Assembly: GCA_964575095.1 (NCBI GenBank)
Contig: CAZNPA010000004.1
Span: forward strand, 124,001 to 188,000
Length of the DNA stretch: 64,000 nt
From: CAZNPA01 sp964575095
GTDB taxonomy: Bacteria; Pseudomonadota; Alphaproteobacteria; Rickettsiales; SXRF01
Reading direction: 5' to 3'
The translations under genes and the position numbers were made by a program. Below are positions 28,936 to 37,784 of this stretch, piece by piece. Within the stretch, counting starts at the first letter, position 1. Every line of letters begins with the position of its first letter. The notes beneath the pieces are model-generated. The model did no database searches, was not told the DNA's origin, and was given only the letters and a program-made list of their open reading frames with translations.

Positions 28936-30072
28936 ATGCTTCTAACCGAAACTCAAAGCCTGATCCGCGATACGGCGCGGGAATTCGCGCGCGACCGGCT
29001 GGCGCCGGGGGCGGCCAAACGCGATGCCGAGGCAAAATTTCCTGCCGAGCAAGTCAAAGAATTGGGTAAGCTTGGCCTGATGGGAATGCTGATTCCGGAA
29101 ACGCTCGGCGGGTCGGGTGCGGATTACGTCTCGATGGCGCTGGCCATCGAAGAGATCGCGGCGGCGGATGGTGCCATGTCCACCATCGTCAGCGTGCAGA
29201 ACTCGCTGGTGGGGGCGGGGCTCCTCAAATTCGGCGATGACTTCCAGAAGAAAACATTTTTGACGCCGCTCGCCAAAGGTGAATTGCTGGGCGCATTCGC
29301 GCTCTCCGAGCCGCAGGCCGGTTCCGATGCGGCGGCGCTTAGCTGCATGGCCAAGAAAGACGGCGATCATTATATCTTAAACGGCAGCAAACAGTTCATC
29401 ACGTCGGGAAAACATGCCGACATCACGCTCGTTTTTGCCGTCACCGATAAAGCCGCAGGCAAAAAAGGCATCTCGGCCTTTATCGTTCCTACCAAAACCA
29501 AGGGCTACACCGTGCCCAAATTGGAAGACAAGATGGGGCAAACGTCATCCGACACGGCGCAGCTTTTGTTCGAGGATATGAAAATTCCGGCGACGCATCG
29601 CCTTGGTAAGGAAGGCGAGGGCTATAAGATCGCGCTTTCCAATCTGGAAGGCGGCAGGATCGGCATCGCAGCGCAGGCAATCGGCATGGCGCGCGCGGCG
29701 CTGGAGTGTGCGCTGCCTTATGCCAAGGAACGCGAAACATTTGGAAAACAAATCATCAAACATCAGGCGGTGGCGTTTCGCCTTGCCGATATGGCGACCG
29801 AACTCGAAGCGGCGCGGCAACTCTTGCATCACGCCTGCCAGTTGCGCGACGCCAACCAGCCGTGTTTGAAAGAAGCTTGTATGGCGAAACTCTTCGCCTC
29901 CGAAATGGCCGAGCGCGTCTGCTCCGCCGCCATGCAAACGCTGGGCGGCTATGGTTATTTGAAAGATTTCCCCATCGAGCGCATCTGCCGCGACGTGCGT
30001 GTGGCACAGATCTACGAAGGCACCAGCGATGTTCAAAGAATTATTATCAGCAGGGAATTAGATGCAGCTTAA
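28936..30072 (+). CDS. Acyl-CoA dehydrogenase, short/branched-chain type
   Basis: This is a 378-residue flavoenzyme starting MLLTETQSLIRDTAREFARD. It has FALSEPQAGSDAAALSC, QFITSGKHADITLVFAVT, ERETFGKQIIKHQAVAFRLA, QTLGGYGYLKDFPIERICRD and YEGTSDVQRIIISR; the glutamate of YEGT is the catalytic base in the short-chain group. It is followed, with an 11-base overlap, by an HSD10-like dehydrogenase. That pairing fits isoleucine breakdown (2-methylbutyryl-CoA), though an enoyl-CoA hydratase is not in the window. The ribosome-binding site is GAGGGAAT. Confidence 0.9.
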   Translation: MLLTETQSLIRDTAREFARDRLAPGAAKRDAEAKFPAEQVKELGKLGLMGMLIPETLGGSGADYVSMALAIEEIAAADGAMSTIVSVQNSLVGAGLLKFGDDFQKKTFLTPLAKGELLGAFALSEPQAGSDAAALSCMAKKDGDHYILNGSKQFITSGKHADITLVFAVTDKAAGKKGISAFIVPTKTKGYTVPKLEDKMGQTSSDTAQLLFEDMKIPATHRLGKEGEGYKIALSNLEGGRIGIAAQAIGMARAALECALPYAKERETFGKQIIKHQAVAFRLADMATELEAARQLLHHACQLRDANQPCLKEACMAKLFASEMAERVCSAAMQTLGGYGYLKDFPIERICRDVRVAQIYEGTSDVQRIIISRELDAA

Positions 30073-30814
30073 AGACACAACGGCCATCATCACCGGCGGC
30101 GGCTCGGGTTTGGGCGCGGCAACAGCGAAGTTACTCGCCGAGAACGGCGCCAAAATTATTTTGTTCGATCGTAACCTTGCTGCGGCTCAAGTCGTTGCCA
30201 AAGAAACGAACGGCGTTGCCGTTGAATGTGATGTCACCAACGAAGCCAGCGTCAAGACGGCACTCGCTAAAGCCGGGCAGGCGCGGATCCTGGTTAATTG
30301 CGCCGGCATATTGGGCGCCGGAAGAATTTTAGGAAAAGAAGGGCCGATGGCGCTCGATTTTTTCGAGGCCACGATCAAAATCAATCTCATCGGCACCTTT
30401 AATTTAATGCGCCTGTTTGCGCAAAATGCCAGCGTGCTTTCGGAAACCGGAGAGGCCAAAGAGCGCGGCGTCATCGTCAACACCGCTTCGATTGCCGCTT
30501 ACGAAGGACAGATCGGGCAGGCGGCGTATGCGGCGTCCAAGGGCGGCGTCGTGTCGCTGACACTTCCCGCTGCGCGCGAGTTCGCGCGTTTCGGCATCCG
30601 CGTCAACGCCGTAGCGCCCGGGCCGGTCGATACACCGATGGTGGCCGGTATGCCGGATGAAGTTCGCAAAAGTTTAGAGGCCAGCATCCCGTTCCCGTCG
30701 CGTTTGGTAAAGCCTTCGGAATATGCGGCGCTGGTGAAACACATTATCGAAAATGTTGCGCTGAACGGAGAAGTGATTAGATTGGACGGCGCACTTAGAA
30801 TGGGGCCACGCTAA
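30062..30814 (+). CDS. Short-chain dehydrogenase, HSD10 / 3-hydroxyacyl-CoA dehydrogenase type 2-like
   Basis: This 250-residue protein has the NAD-binding motif ITGGGSGLGAATAK at about residues 10-23, the NCAG motif (LVNCAGILG), and the active-site serine and YxxxK in NTASIAAYEGQIGQAAYAAS with the following lysine (YAASKGG). RVNAVAPGPVDTPM and LDGALRMGPR at the C-terminus match the HSD10 group, which oxidises 2-methyl-3-hydroxybutyryl-CoA in isoleucine breakdown as well as straight-chain 3-hydroxyacyl-CoA. It overlaps the preceding acyl-CoA dehydrogenase by 11 bases, so they are one operon. Its stop abuts a palindromic repeat at 30815. Confidence 0.88.
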   Translation: MQLKDTTAIITGGGSGLGAATAKLLAENGAKIILFDRNLAAAQVVAKETNGVAVECDVTNEASVKTALAKAGQARILVNCAGILGAGRILGKEGPMALDFFEATIKINLIGTFNLMRLFAQNASVLSETGEAKERGVIVNTASIAAYEGQIGQAAYAASKGGVVSLTLPAAREFARFGIRVNAVAPGPVDTPMVAGMPDEVRKSLEASIPFPSRLVKPSEYAALVKHIIENVALNGEVIRLDGALRMGPR

Positions 30815-30916
30815 GTCCTGAGCGAAGTGAGTAGCGAAGCTGCGAACGAAGTCGAAGGATCTTTATCGTGGCAGTTTACAAAGATCCTTCGACTCGCTAC
30901 GCTCGCTCAGGATGAC
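30815..30916. repeat. Long imperfect inverted repeat of the REP/BIME type
   Basis: The left arm (30815-30864) starts GTCCTGAGCGAAGTGAGTAG and ends GTCGAAGGATCTTT. The right arm (30880-30916) is its imperfect reverse complement, AAAGATCCTTCGACTCGCTA and on to GCTCGCTCAGGATGAC. The CCTGAGCGAAG...GTCGAAGGATC pattern is a widely dispersed intergenic palindrome. It directly follows the stop codon at 30814 and ends 10 bases before the next start. Confidence 0.8.
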
Positions 30917-30925
30917 AACGAATAT

Positions 30926-31309
30926 ATGACACAGACAATCAGAGAACCCGCCATCAAAGTCATCGCCATGCCGTGTGATTCCAACGCCGACGGCGACATG
31001 TTCGGCGGCTGGATCCTAAGCCAGATGGACTTGGCGGGCGCCGTGCTGGCGCGCAAACTCGCCAAAGGCCGCATCGTTACGGTGGCGGTCGACAACATCG
31101 TTTTCCACAAGCCGGTGTTCGTCGGCGACTGCCTGGAATGCTACGCCGAGGTCGAGAAAGTCGGCCGCACCAGCGTCACCATCAAGATCGAGGCGTTCGT
31201 CGAGCGCAAGGAGAGCATGGAGAAAGATAAAGTCACCGAAGGCCGGGTCGTCTACGTCGCCATCGGCAAGGATCGCCGCCCGGTGGCGCTTAATCTCGAT
31301 AAGAAATAA
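30926..31309 (+). CDS. Acyl-CoA thioesterase, YciA-like hotdog fold
   Basis: This is a 127-residue hotdog-fold thioesterase starting MTQTIREPAIKVIAMPCDSN. It has the YciA pattern NADGDMFGGWILSQMDLAGA, with the catalytic aspartate in SQMDLAG, and then VTVAVDNIVFHKPVFVGD. It hydrolyses short- to medium-chain acyl-CoA. The open frame extends upstream to 30827, but those 33 codons lie inside the palindromic repeat, so I place the start at 30926. It sits after the acyl-CoA dehydrogenase/HSD10 pair in the same direction and may release free CoA during that catabolism. No good ribosome-binding site precedes the chosen ATG. Confidence 0.87.
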   Translation: MTQTIREPAIKVIAMPCDSNADGDMFGGWILSQMDLAGAVLARKLAKGRIVTVAVDNIVFHKPVFVGDCLECYAEVEKVGRTSVTIKIEAFVERKESMEKDKVTEGRVVYVAIGKDRRPVALNLDKK

Positions 31310-33139
31310 TTATTCCGCCGCTTTTTTAAGCGCGCGGCTCATTTTCTTGCGCTCGTTGGGATCGAGCTCGGTTTTGCGCAGGCGTAAGCTCTTGGGCGTC
31401 ACTTCCACCAGCTCGTCCTCTTCGATATAGGACATCATCTGTTCCAGCGTCATGCGCAGCGGCGGTATCAGGCGGATGGCTTCGTCTGCCGCCTTGGTGC
31501 GGATGTTGGTGAGCTGCTTGTTCTTAAGCACGTTGATTTCGAGGTCGCCCTCGCGGCTGTTCTGGCCGACGATCATGCCATTATAGACGCGGTCGCCGGG
31601 GTTGATGAACATCATGCCGCGCTCCTGCAGATTCCAGATGGCATAGGCCACCGCTTCGCCTTGCTCCATCGAGATCAGCACGCCGTTGCGGCGGCCTTCG
31701 ATGGTGCCTTTGAATGGTGCGTAGCTATGGAACAAGCGGTTTAAGACGCCGGTGCCGCGCGTGTCGGTCAGGAATTCGCCCTGGTAGCCGATCAGGCCGC
31801 GCGAGGGAATGTGAAATATGATGCGCGTCTTGCCGCCGCCGGACGGGCGCATGTCGGCCATGTCGCCTTTGCGCTGTGACAATTTATCGATCACGATGCC
31901 GGTGAATTCGTCGTCGACGTCGATCACCGCTTCTTCGATCGGCTCCAATTTCTGGCCGGACGCATCGGTTTTAAACAGCACGCGCGGGCGCGAAACGGAT
32001 AATTCAAATCCCTCGCGGCGCATGGTTTCGATCAAGACGCCCAATTGCAATTCGCCACGGCCCGCCACTTCGAACGCGTCTTTCGAATCGGCTTCGGTGA
32101 CGCGGATCGCCACGTTGCCTTCGCCTTCGCGCAAGAGCCGCTCGCGGATCATGCGGCTGGTTACTTTGCTGCCTTCGGTGCCGGCGATGGGTGAATCGTT
32201 GACGCCGATGGTGATCGCCATCGTCGGCGGGTCGATGGGCGAAGAAGGCACGGGCTTGGTGATTTCCAGGCTACCGATAGTATCTGCCACCGAGGTTTTT
32301 TCGAGTCCGGCGATAGCGACGATATCACCCGCTTGCGCGGTTTCGACCGGCACGCGCTTGATGCCGTCGAACGAAAGCAACTTTGTCAGGCGGCCTTGCT
32401 CCAGCGTGTCGCCATTCAAAGAGAGCGATTTTATCGGCATGCCGACGAACGCGGTGCCGCTATAGATGCGGCCGGTCAGGATGCGGCCGAGATAGGAATC
32501 GTATTCCAGAATGGACACCAGCATCGAGAAATCGGCATCGGGATCGACATCCGGCGCACCGACATGGCTGATGATGCCGTCGAACAGCGGATCCAAGGTT
32601 TCGCGCGGGCCGTCAAGTGTCGGCGAGGCCCAGCCGTCGCGCCCCGAGGCATAAAACACCGGGAAATCGAGTTGCTCTTCGCTGGCGTCGAGTGCTGCGA
32701 ACAAATCGAACACTTCGTTGACCACCACTTCGGGCCTAGCATCGCCGCGGTCGACTTTGTTGATGATGACGATCGGTTTCAGTCCTAAGCGCAGTGCTTT
32801 TGATAATACGAATTTCGTTTGCGGCAGCGGGCCTTCGGCGGCGTCGACCAAGAGTAATACGCCGTCGACCATGCTGAGTACGCGTTCGACTTCGCCGCCG
32901 AAATCGGCGTGGCCGGGCGTATCGACGATGTTAAAGCGCGTTGTGCCGCGCGTCACCGACGTGCATTTGGCAAGAATCGTGATGCCGCGCTCGCGCTCCA
33001 AGTCGCCGGAATCCATGACGCACTCTTCCACCTGCTGGTTGGCGCGGAACGTGCCGCTCTGGCGGAGCATCTGGTCGATCAGTGTTGTTTTGCCATGGTC
33101 GACGTGGGCGATGATGGCGATGTTTCTAAGTTCGGTCAT
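31310..33139 (-). CDS. typA: Translational GTPase BipA/TypA
   Basis: This 609-residue GTPase starts MTELRNIAIIAHVDHGKTTL with the P-loop. DTPGHADFGGEVERVLSMVD is the G3 region, NKVDRGDARP the G4 motif. The elongation-factor-like domains follow, with the C-terminal BipA segment GLIGYQGEFLTDTRGTG and EQMMSYIEEDELVEVTPKSL. It binds ribosomes and supports late 50S assembly, especially at low temperature or under stress. It is transcribed alone and converges directly on the thioesterase gene with no spacer. Confidence 0.97.
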   Translation of the reverse strand: MTELRNIAIIAHVDHGKTTLIDQMLRQSGTFRANQQVEECVMDSGDLERERGITILAKCTSVTRGTTRFNIVDTPGHADFGGEVERVLSMVDGVLLLVDAAEGPLPQTKFVLSKALRLGLKPIVIINKVDRGDARPEVVVNEVFDLFAALDASEEQLDFPVFYASGRDGWASPTLDGPRETLDPLFDGIISHVGAPDVDPDADFSMLVSILEYDSYLGRILTGRIYSGTAFVGMPIKSLSLNGDTLEQGRLTKLLSFDGIKRVPVETAQAGDIVAIAGLEKTSVADTIGSLEITKPVPSSPIDPPTMAITIGVNDSPIAGTEGSKVTSRMIRERLLREGEGNVAIRVTEADSKDAFEVAGRGELQLGVLIETMRREGFELSVSRPRVLFKTDASGQKLEPIEEAVIDVDDEFTGIVIDKLSQRKGDMADMRPSGGGKTRIIFHIPSRGLIGYQGEFLTDTRGTGVLNRLFHSYAPFKGTIEGRRNGVLISMEQGEAVAYAIWNLQERGMMFINPGDRVYNGMIVGQNSREGDLEINVLKNKQLTNIRTKAADEAIRLIPPLRMTLEQMMSYIEEDELVEVTPKSLRLRKTELDPNERKKMSRALKKAAE

Positions 33140-33312
33140 AATTCTTTCTTGATTTCTAGAGCCGCTTTAACTATATGAATTTCCCGCGGTTGGCTATGGA
33201 AATCTTGGAAATTCAGGGCGATAAGAACATTAGATACAATTTTACCTAAATTCTCTTTATTTTCTTGATGGTTATTTACTAAGCCTTAACGCCGAAATGA
33301 TATAACAGAACG

Positions 33313-33963
33313 ATGCATAAATTCGCCCGCATAACGATAGCCGCTGCGTTGCTCTTCTTCTCGTGCAGCGTTGCTTTCGCGCAAGTGCCGGATGCCGAGC
33401 GCCAGGCGCGCGAGGCGTTGGCGCACCGCATGGCCAACATGACGCTGGCTATCTTAAAAGACCAGAAAACGAGAGTATCCGACCGGCAGGATAATTTGCA
33501 GCGCAGCTTTGCCAGAGTCATGGACATCGACTGGATCGCCAAGTTCGTGTTGGGAAATAGCTGGCGTACGGCAAGCGACGAGCAGCGCGAGCGTTACACC
33601 GAGCTTTACCGTGAATACCTGACGCATGTCTATGTCTCCACCTACGCCGAAAGCTCCGAGCGCAAGATCACCGACATCAAAGTCATCGCCGTCAATGATT
33701 CCGACGCCGACGACAGCCATTTCACGGCGCGCACGGAAGTGGCGCTCTCCAACGCCGATAATCTCAAGGTCGATTATCTGGTGGCGGCGCGGGAAAACGG
33801 CAAATATAAGATCATCGACGTCGTCATCGAGGGCGTCAGCCTGCTTTCGACGCACCGCGCCGAGTTCGGCAAAATCGCGGCCAGGGGCGGCGTGGATAGC
33901 GTCATCGCCAAGCTCGAACAGAAACTCGGCGCCGAGAAGACGATTACATTGTCGATGAAATAG
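33313..33963 (+). CDS. MlaC/Ttg2D-like periplasmic phospholipid-binding protein
   Basis: This is a 216-residue exported protein with a signal peptide MHKFARITIAAALLFFSCSV ending AFA. The mature chain has the MlaC pattern: an N-terminal helical part, then FARVMDIDWIAKFVLGNSWR, EQRERYTELYREYLTHVYVS, then VDYLVAARENGKYKIIDVVI and a final EFGKIAARGGVDSVIAKLEQ. MlaC shuttles phospholipid between the outer-membrane lipoprotein MlaA and the inner-membrane MlaFEDB transporter. The rest of that system is not here, apart from a decayed MCE-like fragment at 49028-49120. The 3' end overlaps a convergent channel-like gene by 20 bases. Confidence 0.85.
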   Translation: MHKFARITIAAALLFFSCSVAFAQVPDAERQAREALAHRMANMTLAILKDQKTRVSDRQDNLQRSFARVMDIDWIAKFVLGNSWRTASDEQRERYTELYREYLTHVYVSTYAESSERKITDIKVIAVNDSDADDSHFTARTEVALSNADNLKVDYLVAARENGKYKIIDVVIEGVSLLSTHRAEFGKIAARGGVDSVIAKLEQKLGAEKTITLSMK

Positions 33964-34546
33964 AGCGCTGGTATTTTTCCTCGCACGCTTCGATTTCGCG
34001 GCTGGGTACGAAATACATCGCCGCCGGCAGCGCCATCAGGAATAGCGCCAGCGGTATCGATATAAAAGCCATCAGCACCGAGCCGGCATACAATAGCTGG
34101 GCGATATGGACTTTACGGATCATGTGTTCGTTCAAATCATTGAATTCCGGGCTGACTTTGTGGGCGCGGGCGATGGCGAGGCGCAGGAAATAAAACGCCA
34201 CCGAGCACGCAAACTGCACACCGCCATACATCGCCACCGCAAACGGCGTGCGCGTCTCTCCCATATAGGCGGTGACGAACGGAACGAGCGACAGCCAAAA
34301 CAGCAGATGCATGTTGGTCCATAAGATGAAGCCATCCACCTTATGCACGAGATGGATGAGGTGGTGATGGTTGACCCAGTAAATGGCGACCAGCAAAAAA
34401 CTCAGGACATAGCTGAAGAAGATCGGCCACAGCGTAAGCAAGGCTTCGAGCGTGGGCTCGTGCGGCACTTTGAGTTCCAGCACCATGATGGTGATGATGA
34501 TGGCGATGACGCCGTCGCTGAAGGCTTCGAGCCGGGTGGATTTCAT
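33944..34546 (-). CDS. TMEM175 family (DUF1211) membrane protein, possible potassium channel
   Basis: This 200-residue protein has about six membrane helices. The first starts with RLEAFSDGVIAIIITIMVLE, which contains the RxxxFSDG motif that defines TMEM175 proteins. Bacterial members have one 6-helix unit and assemble as tetramers forming a potassium-permeable pore lined by the first helix. A second conserved stretch is YWVNHHHLIHLVHKVDGFIL. It is convergent with the MlaC-like gene. It may relate to the KdpE-like regulator found 3 kb away, but there is no direct evidence. Confidence 0.85.
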   Translation of the reverse strand: MKSTRLEAFSDGVIAIIITIMVLELKVPHEPTLEALLTLWPIFFSYVLSFLLVAIYWVNHHHLIHLVHKVDGFILWTNMHLLFWLSLVPFVTAYMGETRTPFAVAMYGGVQFACSVAFYFLRLAIARAHKVSPEFNDLNEHMIRKVHIAQLLYAGSVLMAFISIPLALFLMALPAAMYFVPSREIEACEEKYQRSISSTM

Positions 34547-34616
34547 AGCTTGCTCCTCGGTGATATAGGTCTAAAATACCCCGATTCCACTACTTGGCAA
34601 ACGCGAAAGAGAACCT

Positions 34617-35204
34617 ATGTTCAATCGGCGTATTCTTTTATCGGCATTATTATTCATTTTCGGAGCGGGAGGCGTTATGGCGGAGACGGTAAAAACGGCG
34701 ACCTTCGCCGGCGGATGTTTCTGGTGCATGCAGGGCGAATTCGCCGCCATTCCCGGCGTGTCCAAAGTCGTCTCGGGCTATACCGGCGGCACGGTCAAGA
34801 ACCCGACCTACGAACAGGTCTCCGGTGGCGGCACCGGCCATGTCGAAGCCATCGAAATCACTTACGATCCGGCCACGGTTTCCTATCAGCAGCTTTTGGA
34901 TATTTTCTGGAAGAACGTCGATCCGCTCGATGAATACGGCCAGTTCTGCGACAAAGGATCGCAGTATCGCGCCGGAATATTCACCCACGACGACGAGCAG
35001 AAAAAGCTGGCGGAAGCCTCGAAAGAAAAAGTAGCATCGATGTTTAAGCAGCCGGTGGCGACCGTCATCAAGCCGGCCTCGGCATTTTATCCGGCCGAAG
35101 ATTACCATCAGGATTATTACATCAAGAACCGCACGCGTTATAAAATGTACCGCATGGGCTGCGGCCGCGACGCACGGCTGGAAGAACTATGGCAGACACG
35201 GTAG
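34617..35204 (+). CDS. msrA: Peptide methionine sulfoxide reductase MsrA, exported form
   Basis: This 195-residue protein begins with a signal peptide (RRILLSALLFIFGAGGVMA), so it probably works in the periplasm. The MsrA active site follows at residues 34-37 in TFAGGCFWCMQGEF. VVSGYTGGTVKNPTYEQVSG, GTGHVEAIEITYDP and DEYGQFCDKGSQYRAGIF are typical family segments. It reduces the S-form of methionine sulfoxide in damaged proteins. Its last 16 bases overlap the msrB start, so both repair enzymes are made together. Confidence 0.94.
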   Translation: MFNRRILLSALLFIFGAGGVMAETVKTATFAGGCFWCMQGEFAAIPGVSKVVSGYTGGTVKNPTYEQVSGGGTGHVEAIEITYDPATVSYQQLLDIFWKNVDPLDEYGQFCDKGSQYRAGIFTHDDEQKKLAEASKEKVASMFKQPVATVIKPASAFYPAEDYHQDYYIKNRTRYKMYRMGCGRDARLEELWQTR

Positions 35205-35596
35205 ATAAAATCACCAAGCCCGACGGCGAGTGGAAAAAGGAACTGGCGCCCGAATCGTATGAGGTGCTGTGCCACGAAGGCACGGAAGCGCCGTTCACCA
35301 GCCCGCTTAATAACGAGAAGCGCGCCGGCACGTTCGTCTGCGCCGGCTGCGGGTTGCCGCTATTCCCGTCCAACTATAAATTCGACAGCGGCACCGGCTG
35401 GCCGAGTTTTTACGACGCCATCCCCGGCCACGTTGAAACCAAAACCGATTATAAAATCATCGCGCCGCGCACGGAATATCATTGCGCCCGCTGCGGCGGC
35501 CACCAGGGACATGTCTTTAACGACGGCCCCAACCCCACCGGACTCCGTTATTGCAATAACGGCGTCGCATTAAAATTTGTGCCGGAGAATAGCTGA
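35189..35596 (+). CDS. msrB: Peptide methionine-R-sulfoxide reductase MsrB
   Basis: A 135-residue MsrB with two CxxC zinc pairs (FVCAGCGLPLF and HCARCGGHQGHVFNDG), the core GTGWPSFYDAI and the catalytic cysteine in LRYCNNGVAL; the usual serine after the active-site stretch (RYCINS) is glycine here. It reduces the R-form of methionine sulfoxide. No signal peptide is evident, in contrast to the MsrA encoded just upstream with a 16-base overlap, so the pair may act in different compartments unless export is missed. Confidence 0.93.
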   Translation: MADTVDKITKPDGEWKKELAPESYEVLCHEGTEAPFTSPLNNEKRAGTFVCAGCGLPLFPSNYKFDSGTGWPSFYDAIPGHVETKTDYKIIAPRTEYHCARCGGHQGHVFNDGPNPTGLRYCNNGVALKFVPENS

Positions 35597-35725
35597 CGCC
35601 AAAATCGGCACTTCATTTTCGTATGAAAGATTAAAATCTTCTGACAGTACTAGAGGATGTATGATGTTTCGGAAGGGGTGGATGGGGAAGGGAACAAGAA
35701 TCTCTATGCTATTAAAAGAAAAATC

Positions 35726-36613
35726 ATGATTATTTCAAGAATCTCCAGGGCCGTCCGCTATGGGCTGGAAGCCTTTTTTGTGATAGTGGGATTGGCACTT
35801 TTTCGTGCGCTGCCGGTTGATCTTGCTTCTTTCATCCCGGGAAAATTAGTACGCGTGTTTGGTCCCCTGACATCCAGTTATAAAAGAACCGAAGCGCTAC
35901 TGGCCCGCTTTTTACCGGATAGTACGGAAGCCGAAAGGCGGCACATTGCGCTGGCCAGGTTGGAAAATATAGGGCGCACCATGGGTGAACTCCCCCATAT
36001 CCGGCGGATCATTAACGATCCCGCCCGTTTTCGCTTTGACGGGATCGAGGAAGCCGTTGCCGGTCTCGATTCCAATACCGGCGCCATCACCATCAGCGGT
36101 CATTTCGGCAATTGGGAATTATCGACGGCGCCGTCCTATGTACTCAAGCGCCGGCAAATCAGCATTTACAAAAGAATAAAAAATCCTTTGCTCGAGCGGT
36201 GGCTGAAAAAAAATCGGATGAAAGTCTGTACGGGAGAACTCGTACCCAAGGACGCAAACAGCCTGCGCCGGATGATGTCGGCGCTTAAAGACGGCCATTT
36301 CGTCGGCATGATGGTAGACCAGCGCGAGCCCAAAGGCATCGAGAGCCCGTTTCTGGGCGAGCCGGCGGAAACCAATCATGCGCCGGCGCTTTTGGCGTGC
36401 CGCTATAATGTTCCGCTGATCGCCGGTATCGTCATCCGGGAGAAGGGCGCGCGGTTTCGGATGTTATGCAAGCGCGTGCCTATAGAAATGACGGGAGACA
36501 ACAAGATCGATATTCCCGCCATTACCCTCAAGGTGAACGAGCTGTTCGGTTCCTGGGTCAGGGACTATCCGGATCAGTGGCTGTGGTCGGACCGGCGCTG
36601 GCGAAGAGGTTAA
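35726..36613 (+). CDS. Lipid A biosynthesis acyltransferase-like protein (LpxL/HtrB family)
   Basis: From the ATG at 35726 the protein has 295 residues. It has an N-terminal membrane anchor (YGLEAFFVIVGLALFRALPV) and the acyltransferase motif SGHFGNWELS containing HxxxxE near residue 129. Then come MMVDQREPKGIESPFLGEPA and DYPDQWLWSDRRWRR at the C-terminus, all typical of late lipid A acyltransferases. It adds a secondary acyl chain to lipid A in the inner membrane. The frame is open back to 35657, where AGAGG precedes another ATG, but those 23 residues do not look like the family. The 3' end overlaps the convergent desaturase gene by 4 bases. Confidence 0.87.
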   Translation: MIISRISRAVRYGLEAFFVIVGLALFRALPVDLASFIPGKLVRVFGPLTSSYKRTEALLARFLPDSTEAERRHIALARLENIGRTMGELPHIRRIINDPARFRFDGIEEAVAGLDSNTGAITISGHFGNWELSTAPSYVLKRRQISIYKRIKNPLLERWLKKNRMKVCTGELVPKDANSLRRMMSALKDGHFVGMMVDQREPKGIESPFLGEPAETNHAPALLACRYNVPLIAGIVIREKGARFRMLCKRVPIEMTGDNKIDIPAITLKVNELFGSWVRDYPDQWLWSDRRWRRG

Positions 36614-37467
36614 TGCTGCGCAAAGGATTTGCGTTGGACGATACCCGTTGCGGCCATGCATGTGATCAACCATCCCGCGGGATCGATCTCCCACCATTTC
36701 ACGCCGAATCTCCACCGTTTCGGGTGAGCGTGGTGATTGTTATGCCAGCCTTCTCCCCAGGTCAAAGCGGCAATGAACGCATTGTTCGTGCTGAGATCAC
36801 GAACCTCGGTATTTCGGTAGCCCCAGCCATGGCCGAGGATGGTCGAAAGATTGGTGACGGTGATCTGGATGCAAGCCGGGATTAAAAAACCAAACAGCAA
36901 TGCGTTGGGGTGGATGAGAAAAAGCATAACGGCCCAGGACGGCACGAGAATGCCGTAATAGCGGTGCAGAAAGGCGTGAAAAGGATCCCGCAGAATATCG
37001 CGAACCCGGTTCCAGTCATAGCGTTGCTCATAGCCGGAAAAAATCAGCCGCCAGCCGAATCGGGCAGGGGCGTGCGGGTCGTGGTCGCTATCCGGATGCG
37101 CGTGGTGTTTCCGGTGAACGGCGATCCAGCCGATCGTGCTGCCCGTTCCTCCCATCGCGCCGAACCAGGAGAATACGTATTCCAGGATTTTTGGCAATGC
37201 GAACATCCGGTGCGCCAAGACCCGGTGGAACGTAATGGCCATGCCCAGGCAACTGGAACAAAAATAGGAAAACACCGCGAGCAGCCACCATTCAGCGCTT
37301 ATTTTTGAAACCAGCGTGAAATAAAGAATGGCAAAAAAGCCGCCGAACTGAATCAGATGGAAATAAAAGAGCCGCGGGGTGAATAGATGGGTACCGGATG
37401 CGGGCTCAATAACCGGCGCGGTTTTCTTTTTCCGGTTACTCTCCGAATCCCTATCCATGCCTTGCAT
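36610..37467 (-). CDS. Acyl-CoA/fatty acid desaturase, delta-9 type
   Basis: This 285-residue membrane enzyme has the three histidine boxes of the diiron desaturases: HRVLAHR, HRKHHAHPDSDHD and EGWHNNHHAHPKRWRFG. Hydrophobic pairs of helices lie at about 37-80 and 175-205. It inserts a cis double bond into saturated acyl chains and adjusts membrane fluidity. The first 30 residues are charged and hydrophilic (MQGMDRDSESNRKKKTAPVI). Adjacent to a lipid A acyltransferase-like gene, and close to an LpxR-like deacylase, it fits a local membrane-remodelling theme. Confidence 0.9.
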   Translation of the reverse strand: MQGMDRDSESNRKKKTAPVIEPASGTHLFTPRLFYFHLIQFGGFFAILYFTLVSKISAEWWLLAVFSYFCSSCLGMAITFHRVLAHRMFALPKILEYVFSWFGAMGGTGSTIGWIAVHRKHHAHPDSDHDPHAPARFGWRLIFSGYEQRYDWNRVRDILRDPFHAFLHRYYGILVPSWAVMLFLIHPNALLFGFLIPACIQITVTNLSTILGHGWGYRNTEVRDLSTNNAFIAALTWGEGWHNNHHAHPKRWRFGVKWWEIDPAGWLITCMAATGIVQRKSFAQH

Positions 37468-37494
37468 ATTAATCTCTGATTTAGAAGCGGTTAT

Positions 37495-37580
37495 GGCTGT
37501 GGAGGACCAGCCTTGATTGGTCTTGTCTCACCATGCGTAACCCGGTAACAGCAAGAAATACAGGGAATTTTGTAAGAAAA
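37495..37580 (+). repeat. Dispersed ~85-base repeat, copy A
   Basis: This lies within the 317-base gap before the KdpE-like gene. It runs from GGCTGTGGAGGACCAG to TACAGGGAATTTTGTAAGAAAA and aligns by eye with 48790-48877 in the same orientation; CATGCGTAA, GTAACAGC/ATAACAGC and AATACAGGGAA are the best-kept parts. The rest of the gap holds more CAGGGAA-type words and a hairpin (AAGCCTT/AAGGCTT, 37735-37755) in the leader of the regulator gene. Confidence 0.65.
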
Positions 37581-37784
37581 TATCCAAACAGCGCATTATC
37601 AGGGAAATAGCAGGAATGGGTAACAACTCACTTAATTCAGTATGTTAATAGAAAGCGCGACTGCACCAAACCTTAACAACCCCAACTAACCCTATCTAAA
37701 TCAATGTCTCTCTGATATACACTTAGATACGCATAAGCCTTGATGAGCAAGGCTTTCCGGTTTTTAAGCGTTTTGAGATTTCGT

